Assembly (NCBI RefSeq): GCF_003182475.1
Contig: NZ_QGTS01000019.1
Coordinates: forward strand, 1 to 64,000
DNA length: 64,000 nt
From: Mangrovibacter plantisponsor
GTDB lineage: Bacteria; Pseudomonadota; Gammaproteobacteria; Enterobacterales; Enterobacteriaceae
Reading direction: 5' to 3'
The position numbers and the translations under genes were made by a program. Shown here piece by piece: positions 49,992 to 59,644 of the stretch; within the stretch, counting starts at the first letter, position 1, and each line of letters starts with the position of its first letter. A model generated the notes under the pieces. The model was not told where the DNA came from and did no database searches. It saw only the letters and a program-made list of their open reading frames with translations.

Positions 49992-50399
49992 TTACAAACT
50001 CCAGGTGTGCTTGTTTTTTACCTTGAATTCGTAATACCAGAAGATAGTCTGGCATGCGACATACATGTTGAAAAAGAAAGAAAGGAATCGGAAATGAATC
50101 ATCAGACCAATAATGGCAACAACACAGCTGATTAGAAAACACACTATGGCTTTTTTCCATAATCCTAAAATCAGCAGATAAACTGGTCCAAATAAAAAAG
50201 CCAGAAAACTCATTTGCATTGTAATTCGTGGCCAAATCGGAAGTTTTTTCAATTCCTCACGACTTTCTTTGGTTTGCAGGAAGCCATTATACTTTCCGCC
50301 TAACTTATCAATAAATGCAAAGCGTTTTTTCCACTTTTCTTTTACTTTCGGATCCTGCTGGTAGTCGTAATTTTCTTCAGGCAATGTTGTGTTAGTCAT
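49992..50399 (-). CDS. yigF: DUF2628 membrane protein YigF
   Basis: This 135-aa protein has a charged N-terminal part (DPKVKEKWKKRFAFIDKLGGKYNGF), then about three hydrophobic segments: FLAFLFGPVYLLILG, AIVCFLISCVVAIIGLM and FLSFFFNMYVACQTIFWYY. The FGPVYL motif marks DUF2628. Function is unknown. Position between corA and yigG matches E. coli yigF, but the sequence is strongly divergent and AT-rich compared with its neighbours. Confidence 0.75.
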   Translation of the reverse strand: MTNTTLPEENYDYQQDPKVKEKWKKRFAFIDKLGGKYNGFLQTKESREELKKLPIWPRITMQMSFLAFLFGPVYLLILGLWKKAIVCFLISCVVAIIGLMIHFRFLSFFFNMYVACQTIFWYYEFKVKNKHTWSL

Positions 50400-50443
50400 C
50401 GTATTACCTTTTATCCCTTGCCAAATGGCGGTTAATTGTTTGG

Positions 50444-50818
50444 TTAATTCGTTATCTTGCCTGGAGTAAGAGCCAGAAAGAATGCAGTCAAAATAGTCAT
50501 ACCCGCAGTAAAACGGGTACCCGGAGAGTCACAATCTGCCCCCCAAATACGAATCATAACTTGCCCGATCACGACTATGCTCATCCAGAGAATCACGAAG
50601 TAGCGGCCTTTTATACCAATATCCCGGCAGCGCATGGCACCCGTATTACAATAAATCCAAAGCAGTAATACTGCCGTAAAAATAAGGGTGAATTTCCCCA
50701 TATTAAACATCAGCGGTGTGCCCTGAAGAACGAAATACAAAATACTGATGATTAAAAAGGGTATTCGCCGAATAGTTGTGCTATGTGACGGTTTGAATAA
50801 ATTGATGATGAAAGACAT
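50444..50818 (-). CDS. yigG: Inner membrane protein YigG
   Basis: This 124-aa hydrophobic protein has about four transmembrane segments (about 18-33, 41-57, 73-89 and 104-119) with a conserved-looking GAMRCRDIGIKGRYFVIL loop reminiscent of DUF805-type proteins. It lies 44 bp upstream of yigF on the same strand, probably an operon, as in E. coli. Function is unknown. It is AT-rich like yigF. Confidence 0.7.
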   Translation of the reverse strand: MSFIINLFKPSHSTTIRRIPFLIISILYFVLQGTPLMFNMGKFTLIFTAVLLLWIYCNTGAMRCRDIGIKGRYFVILWMSIVVIGQVMIRIWGADCDSPGTRFTAGMTILTAFFLALTPGKITN

Positions 50819-50967
50819 AGTTGTTTTCTTACCGGCAAAGGCTAATTCTTACCTGGCATAGTGCATGTGAGTTCAGTTTATGGAGATTATAGAAACAGTG
50901 TTGCCTGATAGTAAGATAGTGGTTGTACTAAAAAAGGTAGGTGAGGGAATTGAATTGCTGGTGTATG

Positions 50968-51003
50968 GCTGGCGTAATGTATGAATAAGAATACTACGCC
51001 AGC
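50968..51003. other. Inverted repeat between yigG and rarD
   Basis: GCTGGCGTA (50968-50976) and TACGCCAGC (50995-51003) form a 9-bp perfect stem around 18 bases in the 202-bp yigG-rarD gap. On the + strand it is followed by ATTTTGTTTT, so it could stop transcription entering rarD in antisense; on the - strand no T run follows. Confidence 0.5.
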
Positions 51004-51020
51004 ATTTTGTTTTATAAGGA

Positions 51021-51908
51021 TTATCTGACTTTTCTCTGGGTATATAATGCATCCAGAACAAAGACAAACAGGGCTATCCAGATAAATCCGAAAGTAACCA
51101 TTTTATCTTTCCCGGGCACTTCACCATAGAATGTTACGGCTAATAAAAACATGAGTGTTGGGCCAATATATTGAAAAAAGCCGAGGGTGGATAACCTCAG
51201 GCGGGTGGCCGCCCCGGTGAAGCATAATAACGGCACCGTGGTGACAATACCGGCAGCCATCAGCAATAAATTCAGTGACCACGGGTTGTTAGCAAGATGG
51301 CTGGTGGGCGTATCTGTAATACCAAATAGCCAGATAGCGGCAACCGGCAACAGCCATAAGGTTTCTATCAGCATGCCAGTTTGGGCATCGACGGCAATTT
51401 TCTTACGCACCAGGCCATACAGCGCGAAACTGAACGCCAGCGCCAGGGCAATGACGGGCAACGACCCGAAAGTCCAAAGTTGAACCAGCACGCCACAGGC
51501 TGCCAGTAACACGGCCACCCACTGCATCAGGCGAAAACGCTCACCGAGAAAGATCATACCCAGCAGAATATTCACCAGCGGGTTAATAAAATAGCCCAGG
51601 CTGGCTTCCAGCATATGGTTATTATTGACCGCCCAAATAAATAGCAGCCAGTTACCACCAATTAATACGGCAGAAACGGCAAGCCCAAAAATCTTCCGCG
51701 GCGTGGCTATAATTTTTCGCACCTGACGCCACTGACGGCTCAGCGAAATCAACGCTACCATGAAGAAAAAAGACCAAATGATACGGTGGGTCAGTATTTC
51801 ATTGGCGGGGACAAACTGAATAAGTTTGAAATATGCGGGGGCGACCCCCCAAATAAAATAGGCGATCAGGGCGAGGATAACCCCTAAGCGTACTTGCCTG
51901 CTGTCCAT
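51021..51908 (-). CDS. rarD: RarD, EamA-family transporter
   Basis: This 295-aa inner-membrane protein has about ten transmembrane segments in two EamA repeats. Characteristic pieces are YFIWGVAPAYFKL, NWLLFIWAVNNNHMLEASLGYFINPL and STLGFFQYIGPTLMFLLAV. It was named for chloramphenicol sensitivity in Pseudomonas, but the physiological substrate is not known. It lies 54 bp downstream of yigI on the same strand. Confidence 0.94.
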   Translation of the reverse strand: MDSRQVRLGVILALIAYFIWGVAPAYFKLIQFVPANEILTHRIIWSFFFMVALISLSRQWRQVRKIIATPRKIFGLAVSAVLIGGNWLLFIWAVNNNHMLEASLGYFINPLVNILLGMIFLGERFRLMQWVAVLLAACGVLVQLWTFGSLPVIALALAFSFALYGLVRKKIAVDAQTGMLIETLWLLPVAAIWLFGITDTPTSHLANNPWSLNLLLMAAGIVTTVPLLCFTGAATRLRLSTLGFFQYIGPTLMFLLAVTFYGEVPGKDKMVTFGFIWIALFVFVLDALYTQRKVR

Positions 51909-51962
51909 GTTAATGTGTATATGCGTTGGAAAAGTGTACAGGCAGTTTATCAGAAAAAGCCG

Positions 51963-52433
51963 CTACCCGACCATGTAAGTCGCTGTTGCACTGGCAATAT
52001 AGGTTTTTTGTTCGTTATGTAATTCAACCCGGGCGACCGCCACTTTGTTACCTGCACGCAGTAGTGAACTGCTGGCGGTAAAATGAGTGCCACGCCCCGG
52101 GCGCAGGTAGTCCACACGTAAATCTATGGTGCCCATTTTACCCAGACGCTGGCGTAACTCTTCCTCACTGATGGTGTCATGCCGTGTGAGTGTACTGCCG
52201 ACACAGACCAGACCGGCGGCCACGTCGAGCGCGGATGCAATCACGCCACCATGTAAAATATTTTGTGCCCAGTTCCCCACCATCATAGCCTGGTGTTGAA
52301 AGCTAAGTTCAGCATAATCAGGTACGTACTTTACCAGCTCCAGCCCCAGAGCCCGGTTAAATGGCATGTGGTATACAAAAATATCACCCACCAACTTCAA
52401 TGCTTCTTCAGCGGTAAGAATAACGCCAGACAT
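51963..52433 (-). CDS. yigI: Hotdog-fold thioesterase YigI
   Basis: This 156-aa 4HBT/PaaI-type hotdog protein is a predicted acyl-CoA thioesterase; the E. coli protein has medium- to long-chain acyl-CoA thioesterase activity, as far as I recall. The motif [22 protein letters not shown] is present across the active-site helix. I start at the ATG at 52433 ([10 protein letters not shown]) with GTGAG eight bases before; a GTG four codons upstream has no clear ribosome site. It is divergent from pldA. Confidence 0.92.
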   Translation of the reverse strand: MSGVILTAEEALKLVGDIFVYHMPFNRALGLELVKYVPDYAELSFQHQAMMVGNWAQNILHGGVIASALDVAAGLVCVGSTLTRHDTISEEELRQRLGKMGTIDLRVDYLRPGRGTHFTASSSLLRAGNKVAVARVELHNEQKTYIASATATYMVG

Positions 52434-52580
52434 AGAGATGCTCACTATTAGTTAACAAGATGTTTATTTTATGTATCGTTTATGTTTTAAACCAGTTTAA
52501 GAGCAGAAGAGTGCGTATCGGACAATGAAATATGTAGAATGGGTCACACCAATAATAATTGCTTCAGGAGAATGAGGCTG

Positions 52581-53450
52581 ATGCGCAAGAGTTTTACCGC
52601 TTTGATGATGATGTGTGTGCTCCCGGTCACGGCCTGGGCACAGGAAGCAACGGTGAAAGAGGTGCATGATGCACCCGCCGTTCGTGGCAGTATTATTGCT
52701 AATCTGTTACAGGAACATGATAACCCATTTACCCTGTACCCTTACGATACCAACTATGTGCTCTACACAGAAAGCAGCGATATTAATAAAGAAGCGATAC
52801 AAAGCTACGACTGGGCCGACCATGCCCGCAAAGACGAAGTGAAATTTCAGTTGAGCCTGGCTTTCCCATTGTGGCGCGGAATCCTTGGTGATAACTCTGT
52901 GCTGGGTGCATCTTATACACAGAAATCCTGGTGGCAGCTTTCCAATCAGTCACAGTCTTCACCGTTCCGTGAAACTAATTATGAACCGCAATTGTTCCTG
53001 GGTTTTGCCACAGACTATCAATTTGCTGGTTGGACATTGCGTGATGTCGAAATGGGTTTTAACCATGATTCTAATGGGCGCTCAGACCCTACGTCTCGCA
53101 GCTGGAACCGCGTTTATTCTCGCCTGATGGCGCAGAATGGTGACTGGATGGTTGAAGTGAAACCCTGGTATGTGGTGGGGAATCTTGATGATAACCCGGA
53201 TATCGCCAAATATATGGGTTACTACCAGGCGCGTGTGGCATATAGCTGGGGCGATGCCGTCTTGAGCGTGAAAGGGCAATATAACTGGAATACCGGTTAT
53301 GGTGGCGCTGAATTCGGCGTGAGCTACCCAATTACCCGCCATGTCCGGGCTTATGCTCAGGTGTGGAGTGGTTACGGTGAATCCCTGATAGACTACAACT
53401 TCAACCAGACACGCGTTGGTTTGGGCGTTATGCTCAATGATCTGTTTTAA
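52581..53450 (+). CDS. pldA: Outer membrane phospholipase A1 (OMPLA)
   Basis: This 12-stranded outer-membrane beta-barrel (289 aa) degrades mislocalised phospholipids of the outer leaflet and dimerises with Ca2+. The signal peptide is cleaved after residue 20 (VTAWA-QEA). The catalytic triad is His162, Ser164 and Asn176 of the precursor in NHDSNGRSDPTSRSWNR, and the last residue is Phe, the BAM signal. The ATG at 52581 is chosen over two upstream starts for its AGGAG spacing and E. coli length. Confidence 0.96.
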   Translation: MRKSFTALMMMCVLPVTAWAQEATVKEVHDAPAVRGSIIANLLQEHDNPFTLYPYDTNYVLYTESSDINKEAIQSYDWADHARKDEVKFQLSLAFPLWRGILGDNSVLGASYTQKSWWQLSNQSQSSPFRETNYEPQLFLGFATDYQFAGWTLRDVEMGFNHDSNGRSDPTSRSWNRVYSRLMAQNGDWMVEVKPWYVVGNLDDNPDIAKYMGYYQARVAYSWGDAVLSVKGQYNWNTGYGGAEFGVSYPITRHVRAYAQVWSGYGESLIDYNFNQTRVGLGVMLNDLF

Positions 53451-53470
53451 AGCATTGCAGTTTCTCACTC

Positions 53471-53500
53471 AGGCGCTGAAAATAGCGCCTGTTTTATTTT
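53471..53500 (+). terminator. pldA terminator
   Basis: AGGCGCT and AGCGCCT pair around a GAAAAT loop, followed by GTTTTATTTT, 20 bp after the pldA stop and just before recQ. Confidence 0.9.
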
Positions 53501-53517
53501 AACCGGATGGAGTGAGT

Positions 53518-55347
53518 GTGGCGCAGGCGGAAATGATGAATCGGGAGTCACTGGCACAACAAGTGTTACAGGAGACCTTTGGCTACCAACAGTTTCGTCC
53601 GGGCCAGAAAACCATTATTGATACGGCACTCCAGGGCCGCGATTGTCTTGTGGTTATGCCGACCGGCGGCGGAAAATCCCTCTGTTACCAAATCCCTGCT
53701 CTGGTGCTTGGCGGGTTGACGCTGGTTGTTTCTCCGCTTATCTCTTTGATGAAAGATCAGGTGGATCAGCTGTGCGCCAACGGGGTTGCCGCCGCCTGCC
53801 TGAATTCCTCATTAAGCCGTGAAGACCAACAACAGGTTATCGATGGGTGCAGAAACGGGCAAATACGCCTGTTGTATATCGCCCCAGAACGCCTGATGAT
53901 GGATAACTTCCTCGACCAGCTGGCTCGCTGGAACCCAGTCATGCTGGCAGTTGATGAAGCCCACTGTATTTCCCAATGGGGGCACGATTTCCGCCCGGAA
54001 TATGCAGCCCTTGGGCAACTGCGCCAGCGTCTTCCTGGTGTGCCATTTATGGCGTTGACGGCCACGGCAGACGACACCACCCGGCTTGATATTGTGCGTT
54101 TATTGGGGCTTGATGACCCGCTCATCCAGGTAAGCAGTTTTGACCGCCCGAATATCCGCTACATGTTAATGGAGAAGTTCAAGCCTCTTGACCAGTTGCT
54201 GCGGTATGTCCAGGAACAACGGGGCAAGTCAGGCATTATTTACTGCAACAGCCGGGCAAAAGTGGAAGACACAGCAGCCCGCCTGCAAAGCCGGGGAATA
54301 AGCGCGCGTGCCTACCATGCCGGGCTGGAAAATAGTGTGCGTGCTGAGGTACAAGAGAAGTTCCAGCGCGATGATGTGCAAATCGTGGTGGCTACCGTGG
54401 CCTTCGGTATGGGGATTAATAAACCCAACGTGCGGTTTGTTGTCCATTTCGATATTCCGCGCAATATCGAGTCGTATTACCAGGAAACCGGGCGTGCCGG
54501 GCGCGATGGGCTGCCTGCGGAAGCGATGCTGTTTTATGACCCGGCAGATATGGCCTGGCTGCGCCGTTGCCTGGATGAAAAACCAGCCGGGCAGTTGCAG
54601 GATATTGAACGCCATAAGCTGAACGCCATGGGAGCTTTTGCCGAGGCACAAACCTGCCGCCGCCTGGTACTGCTGAACTATTTCGGTGAAGGCCGCCAGG
54701 AAGCATGTGGCAACTGCGACATTTGCCTGGATCCGCCACGCCGTTATGATGGCCTGGTAGATGCGCAAAAAGCGTTATCCTGCATTTATCGTGTTAACCA
54801 GCGTTTTGGGATGGGTTACGTGGTAGAAGTATTGCGAGGCGCTAACAATCAACGTATTCGCGATATGCAGCACGATAAACTGCCAGTGTATGGTATTGGG
54901 CGTGAACACAGCCACGAACATTGGGTCAGCATCATTCGCCAGCTCATCCATATGGGGTTTATCACCCAAAACATTGCCAACCATTCTGCTCTGCAGCTGA
55001 CTGAAGCGGCCCGGCCAGTATTGCGAGGTGAGGTGCCATTAATGCTGGCGGTGCCTCGTATTACTGTGCTGAAACCGCGTGCTCACCAAAAAACCTTTGG
55101 CGGTAATTATGACCGCAAGTTGTTTGCCAAATTACGCAAGCTGCGTAAAGCCATTGCCGATGAAGAAAATATTCCACCGTATGTCGTCTTTAACGATGCA
55201 ACGTTGATAGAAATGGCGGAACAGTTACCCGTTTCACCGGGGGAAATGCTGAGTGTGAATGGCGTGGGGATGCGTAAACTGGAACGGTTTGGGCAACCTT
55301 TTATGACCCTGATTCGTGAACATCTGGACGAACGGGAAACCTGGTAG
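53518..55347 (+). CDS. recQ: ATP-dependent DNA helicase RecQ
   Basis: This superfamily 2 3'-5' helicase (609 aa) acts in RecF-pathway recombination. Walker A TGGGKS is at 49-54, DEAH at 146-149, a zinc-binding Cys cluster in CGNCDICLDPP, then winged helix and HRDC domains. It starts with GTG at 53518, five bases after GGAG, giving the E. coli length; an in-frame GTG six bases upstream overlaps the Shine-Dalgarno. Confidence 0.96.
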   Translation: MAQAEMMNRESLAQQVLQETFGYQQFRPGQKTIIDTALQGRDCLVVMPTGGGKSLCYQIPALVLGGLTLVVSPLISLMKDQVDQLCANGVAAACLNSSLSREDQQQVIDGCRNGQIRLLYIAPERLMMDNFLDQLARWNPVMLAVDEAHCISQWGHDFRPEYAALGQLRQRLPGVPFMALTATADDTTRLDIVRLLGLDDPLIQVSSFDRPNIRYMLMEKFKPLDQLLRYVQEQRGKSGIIYCNSRAKVEDTAARLQSRGISARAYHAGLENSVRAEVQEKFQRDDVQIVVATVAFGMGINKPNVRFVVHFDIPRNIESYYQETGRAGRDGLPAEAMLFYDPADMAWLRRCLDEKPAGQLQDIERHKLNAMGAFAEAQTCRRLVLLNYFGEGRQEACGNCDICLDPPRRYDGLVDAQKALSCIYRVNQRFGMGYVVEVLRGANNQRIRDMQHDKLPVYGIGREHSHEHWVSIIRQLIHMGFITQNIANHSALQLTEAARPVLRGEVPLMLAVPRITVLKPRAHQKTFGGNYDRKLFAKLRKLRKAIADEENIPPYVVFNDATLIEMAEQLPVSPGEMLSVNGVGMRKLERFGQPFMTLIREHLDERETW

Positions 55348-55408
55348 CGGGCAGCAGAGAAACGTGCCAGGATAATACCTCCTGCGATTATTCTCCTGCG
55401 AGCAAGTT

Positions 55409-56029
55409 ATGTTAATGCTTTTTCTGACAGTGGCACTGGTGCATTTCTTAGCGCTGATAAGCCCTGGCCCGGATTTCTTTTTTGTATCTCAAACGGCTAT
55501 CAGCCGCTCTCGCCGTGAAGCCATTATGGGCGTACTGGGTATTACCTGTGGCGTAATGGTCTGGTCCGGTGTTGCGCTGCTTGGCCTGCATCTTATTCTG
55601 GAAAAAATGGCCTGGTTGCACACCATTATTATGGTGGGTGGTGGTTTGTATTTATGCTGGATGGGTTTCCAGATGCTGCGGGGTGTATTTAAAAAACCAG
55701 TGGCGCATGAGCCAACACAGCAAGTTGAGCTGGCTCAGGCTGGTCGTAGCTTCCTGAAAGGGCTGCTAACCAACCTGGCTAACCCCAAAGCCATTATCTA
55801 TTTCGGGAGTGTTTTCTCACTCTTCCTTGGTGACAGTGTTGGCGCACCAGAACGCGTTGGGTTGTTTTGCCTGATTGCGTTAGAAACCTTTGCCTGGTTT
55901 GCTGTGGTCGCCAGCCTGTTTGCGTTACCGAAAATGCGGCAAGGCTACCAGCGGCTGGCTAAATGGATTGACGGGATGGCAGGTGCCTTGTTTACCGGGT
56001 TCGGAATCCATCTGATTATTTCCCGCTAA
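55409..56029 (+). CDS. rhtC: Threonine efflux protein RhtC
   Basis: This LysE/RhtB-family exporter (206 aa, about six transmembrane segments) exports threonine. The family signature SPGPDFFFVSQTAISRSRREA is near residue 18-38, and LTNLANPKAIIYFGS follows. It is convergent with rhtB, its paralogue, with a 25-bp gap between the two stops. Confidence 0.96.
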   Translation: MLMLFLTVALVHFLALISPGPDFFFVSQTAISRSRREAIMGVLGITCGVMVWSGVALLGLHLILEKMAWLHTIIMVGGGLYLCWMGFQMLRGVFKKPVAHEPTQQVELAQAGRSFLKGLLTNLANPKAIIYFGSVFSLFLGDSVGAPERVGLFCLIALETFAWFAVVASLFALPKMRQGYQRLAKWIDGMAGALFTGFGIHLIISR

Positions 56030-56054
56030 CCGGCACCCGCTGTGTAGCATGCAA

Positions 56055-56675
56055 TTATGCCTGGCGCGCACTGGCGAGCAGTGCGCCCACCAGCATAAAG
56101 AGTGAACCAAATACTCTGTTCAGCGCTTTCATCTGGCGTGGCCCTTTAATCCAGCCTGCAATACGTTGTGCCAGTGTGGCATAACCAATCATCACCACAA
56201 TATCCACCGCGACGGTTGTTACACCCAACACCACATACTGCATGACCTGCGGTTGGTGCGGCACAATAAATTGTGGAAACAGTGCGGCCAGGAAGACAAT
56301 GCTTTTGGGGTTGGTCAGATTGACAAAGACCGCACGCTGGAACAATTTGCGCCGTGGTTGTTGTTGCGCCAGGGTTTTCAGATCAAGCGCACCTGCCGCC
56401 CGCCATTGCTGAATCCCCAACCACACCAGGTAAGCGGCACCAGCCCATTTGAGAATTTCGAACGCCAGTAGCGAGTGAGAGAACAACGTCCCTAAACCCA
56501 CGCCGACCAGAACAATATGAATCGCCAGCCCGGTTTGCAGGCCCGCTATAGATGCTGCGGCACCACGGTAACCATGGCTCATGGCGGTACTCATGGTATT
56601 AATTGCGCCAGACCCTGGCGATAAACTTAAAATGATCGTTGTAATAAAATAGGTAAACCACCACTCGAGACTCAT
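56055..56675 (-). CDS. rhtB: Homoserine/homoserine lactone efflux protein RhtB
   Basis: This LysE/RhtB-family exporter (206 aa) is paralogous to rht[21 protein letters not shown] replaces the SPGPDF motif and [18 protein letters not shown] is the second signature. It is divergent from pldB with a 96- to 112-bp spacer. Confidence 0.96.
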   Translation of the reverse strand: MSLEWWFTYFITTIILSLSPGSGAINTMSTAMSHGYRGAAASIAGLQTGLAIHIVLVGVGLGTLFSHSLLAFEILKWAGAAYLVWLGIQQWRAAGALDLKTLAQQQPRRKLFQRAVFVNLTNPKSIVFLAALFPQFIVPHQPQVMQYVVLGVTTVAVDIVVMIGYATLAQRIAGWIKGPRQMKALNRVFGSLFMLVGALLASARQA

Positions 56676-56777
56676 CCTGGATTCCTGATCTGCACACTTT
56701 TATGTCACAATACGCCATTGTCTGGTGTTGCGCTATGGCTCACAAAAAAAGTGCTATTCCACTACTGAAAGGTGCTG

Positions 56778-57782
56778 ATGCTTGCTATGAAAAAGCACAA
56801 AAATGAGTGGACCGAAAGGGAAAAAGCTTTTGCTGCTTTTGCTGTGGGTCCGCTGAATGATTTCTGGCAACAGCGTGAAGAATGCGAGCTCGCAGGTGTT
56901 GGCGGCGTGCCCATTCGTTATGTTCGTTTCCGTAGCAAAAAACACCACCAGGTGGTGGTTATTTGCCCCGGGCGCATTGAAAGTTACGTGAAATACGCTG
57001 AAGTTGCCTGGGATCTGTTTCATTGCGGGTTTGACGTATTAATCATTGATCATCGCGGGCAGGGGCGATCCGGGCGGATGCTGGACGATCCCCATCGTGG
57101 CCATGTGGTGAATTTCAGTGATTATGTCGATGATTTAACGTCATTCTGGCAGCAGGAAGTCGCTCCGGGTCCGTGGAAAAAACGTTTTGTTCTGGCGCAC
57201 TCTATGGGAGGCGCGATAACGGCGCTGTTCTTAAGCCAAAACCCACAGGCCTGTGATGCCGCCGTGTTATGCGCCCCGATGTTTGGCATTGTTATTCGCC
57301 TGCCAGACTGGATGGTGCGGCATATCCTTGACTGGGCAGAAGGCTACCCAAAAATCAGTGAAGGTTATGCAATGGGCACCGGGCGCTGGCAACCGTTACC
57401 CTTTGTGATGAATACATTAACCCACAGTCCTGAACGTTACCGGCGTAATCTGCGTTTGTATGCGGATGATCCGCGGTTACGTGTGGGTGGCCCAACTTAC
57501 CATTGGGTTCGGGAAGGTATCCTTGCAGGTGAACAGGTTTTGGCAGAGGCCACTGCTATGACCACGCCGGTATTGCTCCTGCAGGCAGAACAGGATCGTG
57601 TCGTGGATAACCGGATGCACGATAAGTTCTGTGAAATTAGAGCCGCGGCGGGCCACCCATGTGAGGGGGGAAAACCTTACGTCATAGAAGGTGCGTATCA
57701 TGAGATCCTGTTTGAAAAGGACGATATGCGCGCTGCTGCATTGCATGCCATTGTGGACTTTTTTACACGGCATGCAGACTAA
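56778..57782 (+). CDS. pldB: Lysophospholipase L2
   Basis: This alpha/beta hydrolase (334 aa) cleaves lysophospholipids and may transfer the acyl group to phosphatidylglycerol at the inner membrane. The nucleophile elbow is AHSMGG, the oxyanion-hole DHRGQGRSGR precedes it, and the catalytic His is in GAYHEILFE. The start is uncertain: GTG at 56772, ATG at 56778 (best spacing from GAAAGG) or ATG at 56787, which aligns best with the E. coli N-terminus. Confidence 0.93.
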   Translation: MLAMKKHKNEWTEREKAFAAFAVGPLNDFWQQREECELAGVGGVPIRYVRFRSKKHHQVVVICPGRIESYVKYAEVAWDLFHCGFDVLIIDHRGQGRSGRMLDDPHRGHVVNFSDYVDDLTSFWQQEVAPGPWKKRFVLAHSMGGAITALFLSQNPQACDAAVLCAPMFGIVIRLPDWMVRHILDWAEGYPKISEGYAMGTGRWQPLPFVMNTLTHSPERYRRNLRLYADDPRLRVGGPTYHWVREGILAGEQVLAEATAMTTPVLLLQAEQDRVVDNRMHDKFCEIRAAAGHPCEGGKPYVIEGAYHEILFEKDDMRAAALHAIVDFFTRHAD

Positions 57783-57827
57783 AGGCACGAGGCCTTAACG
57801 TTATTTCCACCAGAGGTAGAATCGCCT

Positions 57828-58628
57828 ATGTACCATGTTGTCGCGTCGGATTTAGACGGCACACTGTTATCGCCTGAGCACAGGCTTACGCCATTTGCCA
57901 AAGAGACATTAAAGCTGCTGGTAAACCAGGATATTCATTTTATTTTCGCAACTGGTCGGCACCATATTGATGTCAGCCAGATTAGGGATAACCTGGGTAT
58001 TCAGTCGTATATGATTACGTCCAATGGTGCCCGGGTGCACGATAACCAGGGTAACCTGGTGTTCTCTCATGACCTGGACCGGGACATTGCTGGCGACTTG
58101 TACGGCATGGTTGTGGGCAACAAAGACATTACCACTAATGTGTATCGTGGTGATGAATGGTTTATCAGCCAACCACGGCCTGAAGATATGGTCTATTTCC
58201 GTGAGGCAGTATTTAACTACCAGGTGTTCCAGCCAGGTATGCTGGAAACCGATGGCGTCAGCAAAGTGTTCTTTACTTGTGACTCCCACGAGAAGCTGTT
58301 GCCACTGGAGCAGGCCATTAATGCCCGCTGGGGTGACCGGGTTAATGTCAGTTTCTCAACAGTAACATGCCTTGAAGTGATGGCAGGTGGTGTCTCAAAA
58401 GGCCATGCGCTGGAAGCGGTTGCGAAGGCGATGGGCTACCAGTTAAAAGACTGTATCGCGTTTGGCGATGGCATGAATGACAAAGAGATGCTCTCTATGG
58501 CCGGGAAAGGCTGCATCATGGGAAATGCTCATCAGCGCCTGAAAGACTTGTTGCCCGAACTGGAAGTGATTGGAACCAACGTAACTGATGCTGTACCGCA
58601 TTATCTGCGGAAATTATTTCTCTCCTGA
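57828..58628 (+). CDS. yigL: Cof-type HAD phosphatase YigL
   Basis: This 266-aa HAD IIB phosphatase has motif I DLDGTLLS (from Asp8), ATGRHH in motif II and GDGMNDKEML in motif IV. The E. coli enzyme acts on pyridoxal phosphate and on sugar phosphates, and contributes to relief of glucose-phosphate stress as a SgrS target together with pldB. It follows pldB after 45 bp. Confidence 0.95.
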   Translation: MYHVVASDLDGTLLSPEHRLTPFAKETLKLLVNQDIHFIFATGRHHIDVSQIRDNLGIQSYMITSNGARVHDNQGNLVFSHDLDRDIAGDLYGMVVGNKDITTNVYRGDEWFISQPRPEDMVYFREAVFNYQVFQPGMLETDGVSKVFFTCDSHEKLLPLEQAINARWGDRVNVSFSTVTCLEVMAGGVSKGHALEAVAKAMGYQLKDCIAFGDGMNDKEMLSMAGKGCIMGNAHQRLKDLLPELEVIGTNVTDAVPHYLRKLFLS

Positions 58629-58643
58629 GAACGTCAGTTAACT

Positions 58644-58670
58644 AACGAGTGGTTTTATTTTAACCACTCG
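58644..58670. other. Perfect inverted repeat between yigL and yigM
   Basis: ACGAGTGGTT and AACCACTCGT form a 10-bp perfect stem with a TTATTTT loop, 16 bp after the yigL stop. No T run follows on either strand, so it may stabilise the pldB-yigL mRNA 3' end or act as an incomplete terminator. Confidence 0.6.
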
Positions 58671-58729
58671 TAAACTAAATAGTTGGGCGCGCAGCTGCCT
58701 GTCTCGCTAAAATATTGGTTCGTTTCATT

Positions 58730-59644
58730 ATGAGCCAATATGCCGTGATCTTACTGATAATCACCACTATCTTGTGGGCTTTTTCCTTCAGCCTGATAGG
58801 CGAATACCTCGCCGGTCATGTTGACAGCTACTTTTCTGTTTTGATGCGTATTGGCCTGGCCGCACTGGTCTTTTTGCCTTTCCTGCGAACCTGCGGGCAA
58901 AAATGGCGCACGTTATTGTCCTATATGCTGGTTGGCGCCATGCAACTGGGCGTGATGTATCTGTTCAGCTTTCGGGCTTATCTCTACCTGACAGTGTCGG
59001 AATTTCTGCTATTTACTATCTTCACTCCACTGTATGTCACACTGATATACGATGTGCTGAGCCGCCGCCGGTTGCGCTGGGGGTATGCGCTTAGTGCTTT
59101 GCTGGCAGTGACCGGTGCCGCGATTATTCGTTACGACAAACTGAGTGATCACTTCTGGCTCGGCCTGTTACTGGTGCAACTTGCCAATATCAGCTTTGCC
59201 ATTGGCATGGTGGGCTACAAACGCCTGATGGAAGTGCACCCAATGCCGCAGCACAGTGCGATTTCCTGGTTTTATATGGGAGCACTGGTTGTGGCGGTTA
59301 TTGCCTGGTTTACGTTGGGTAACCCAAATAAACTGCCAGAAACCTCGTTACAGTGGGGCATTCTGGTCTGGCTGGGAGTGGCTGCATCCGGGCTGGGGTA
59401 TTTTATGTGGAACTATGGCGCGACACAGGTGGATGCCGGGACGCTTGGCATTATGAACAACGTCCATATCCCGGCCGGGCTGCTGGTAAACCTGGCTATC
59501 TGGCAGCAACAACCCCACTGGAGTAGTTTTCTTATTGGCGCAGCAGTGATTCTGGCTTCACTGTGGGTGCATCGGCGCTGGGTCGTTCCGCATTCTTCAC
59601 AAACGGCAGGTGGTCGCAGGCGTGCTGGCGCGCCGAGCGAGTAA
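58730..59644 (+). CDS. yigM: EamA-family biotin transporter YigM (BioP)
   Basis: This drug/metabolite-superfamily protein (304 aa, about ten transmembrane segments in two EamA repeats) corresponds to the E. coli biotin uptake protein YigM. Key stretches include [21 protein letters not shown] and [23 protein letters not shown] start at the ATG at 58730 ([10 protein letters not shown]) rather than a TTG five codons upstream. Its last 113 bp overlap the convergent metR 3' end. Confidence 0.92.
   Translation: MSQYAVILLIITTILWAFSFSLIGEYLAGHVDSYFSVLMRIGLAALVFLPFLRTCGQKWRTLLSYMLVGAMQLGVMYLFSFRAYLYLTVSEFLLFTIFTPLYVTLIYDVLSRRRLRWGYALSALLAVTGAAIIRYDKLSDHFWLGLLLVQLANISFAIGMVGYKRLMEVHPMPQHSAISWFYMGALVVAVIAWFTLGNPNKLPETSLQWGILVWLGVAASGLGYFMWNYGATQVDAGTLGIMNNVHIPAGLLVNLAIWQQQPHWSSFLIGAAVILASLWVHRRWVVPHSSQTAGGRRRAGAPSE

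Noticed and set aside
54229-54768. 179-codon open frame antisense to recQ
   Set aside because: Shadow of the helicase core; no promoter, no Shine-Dalgarno and no recognisable domain.
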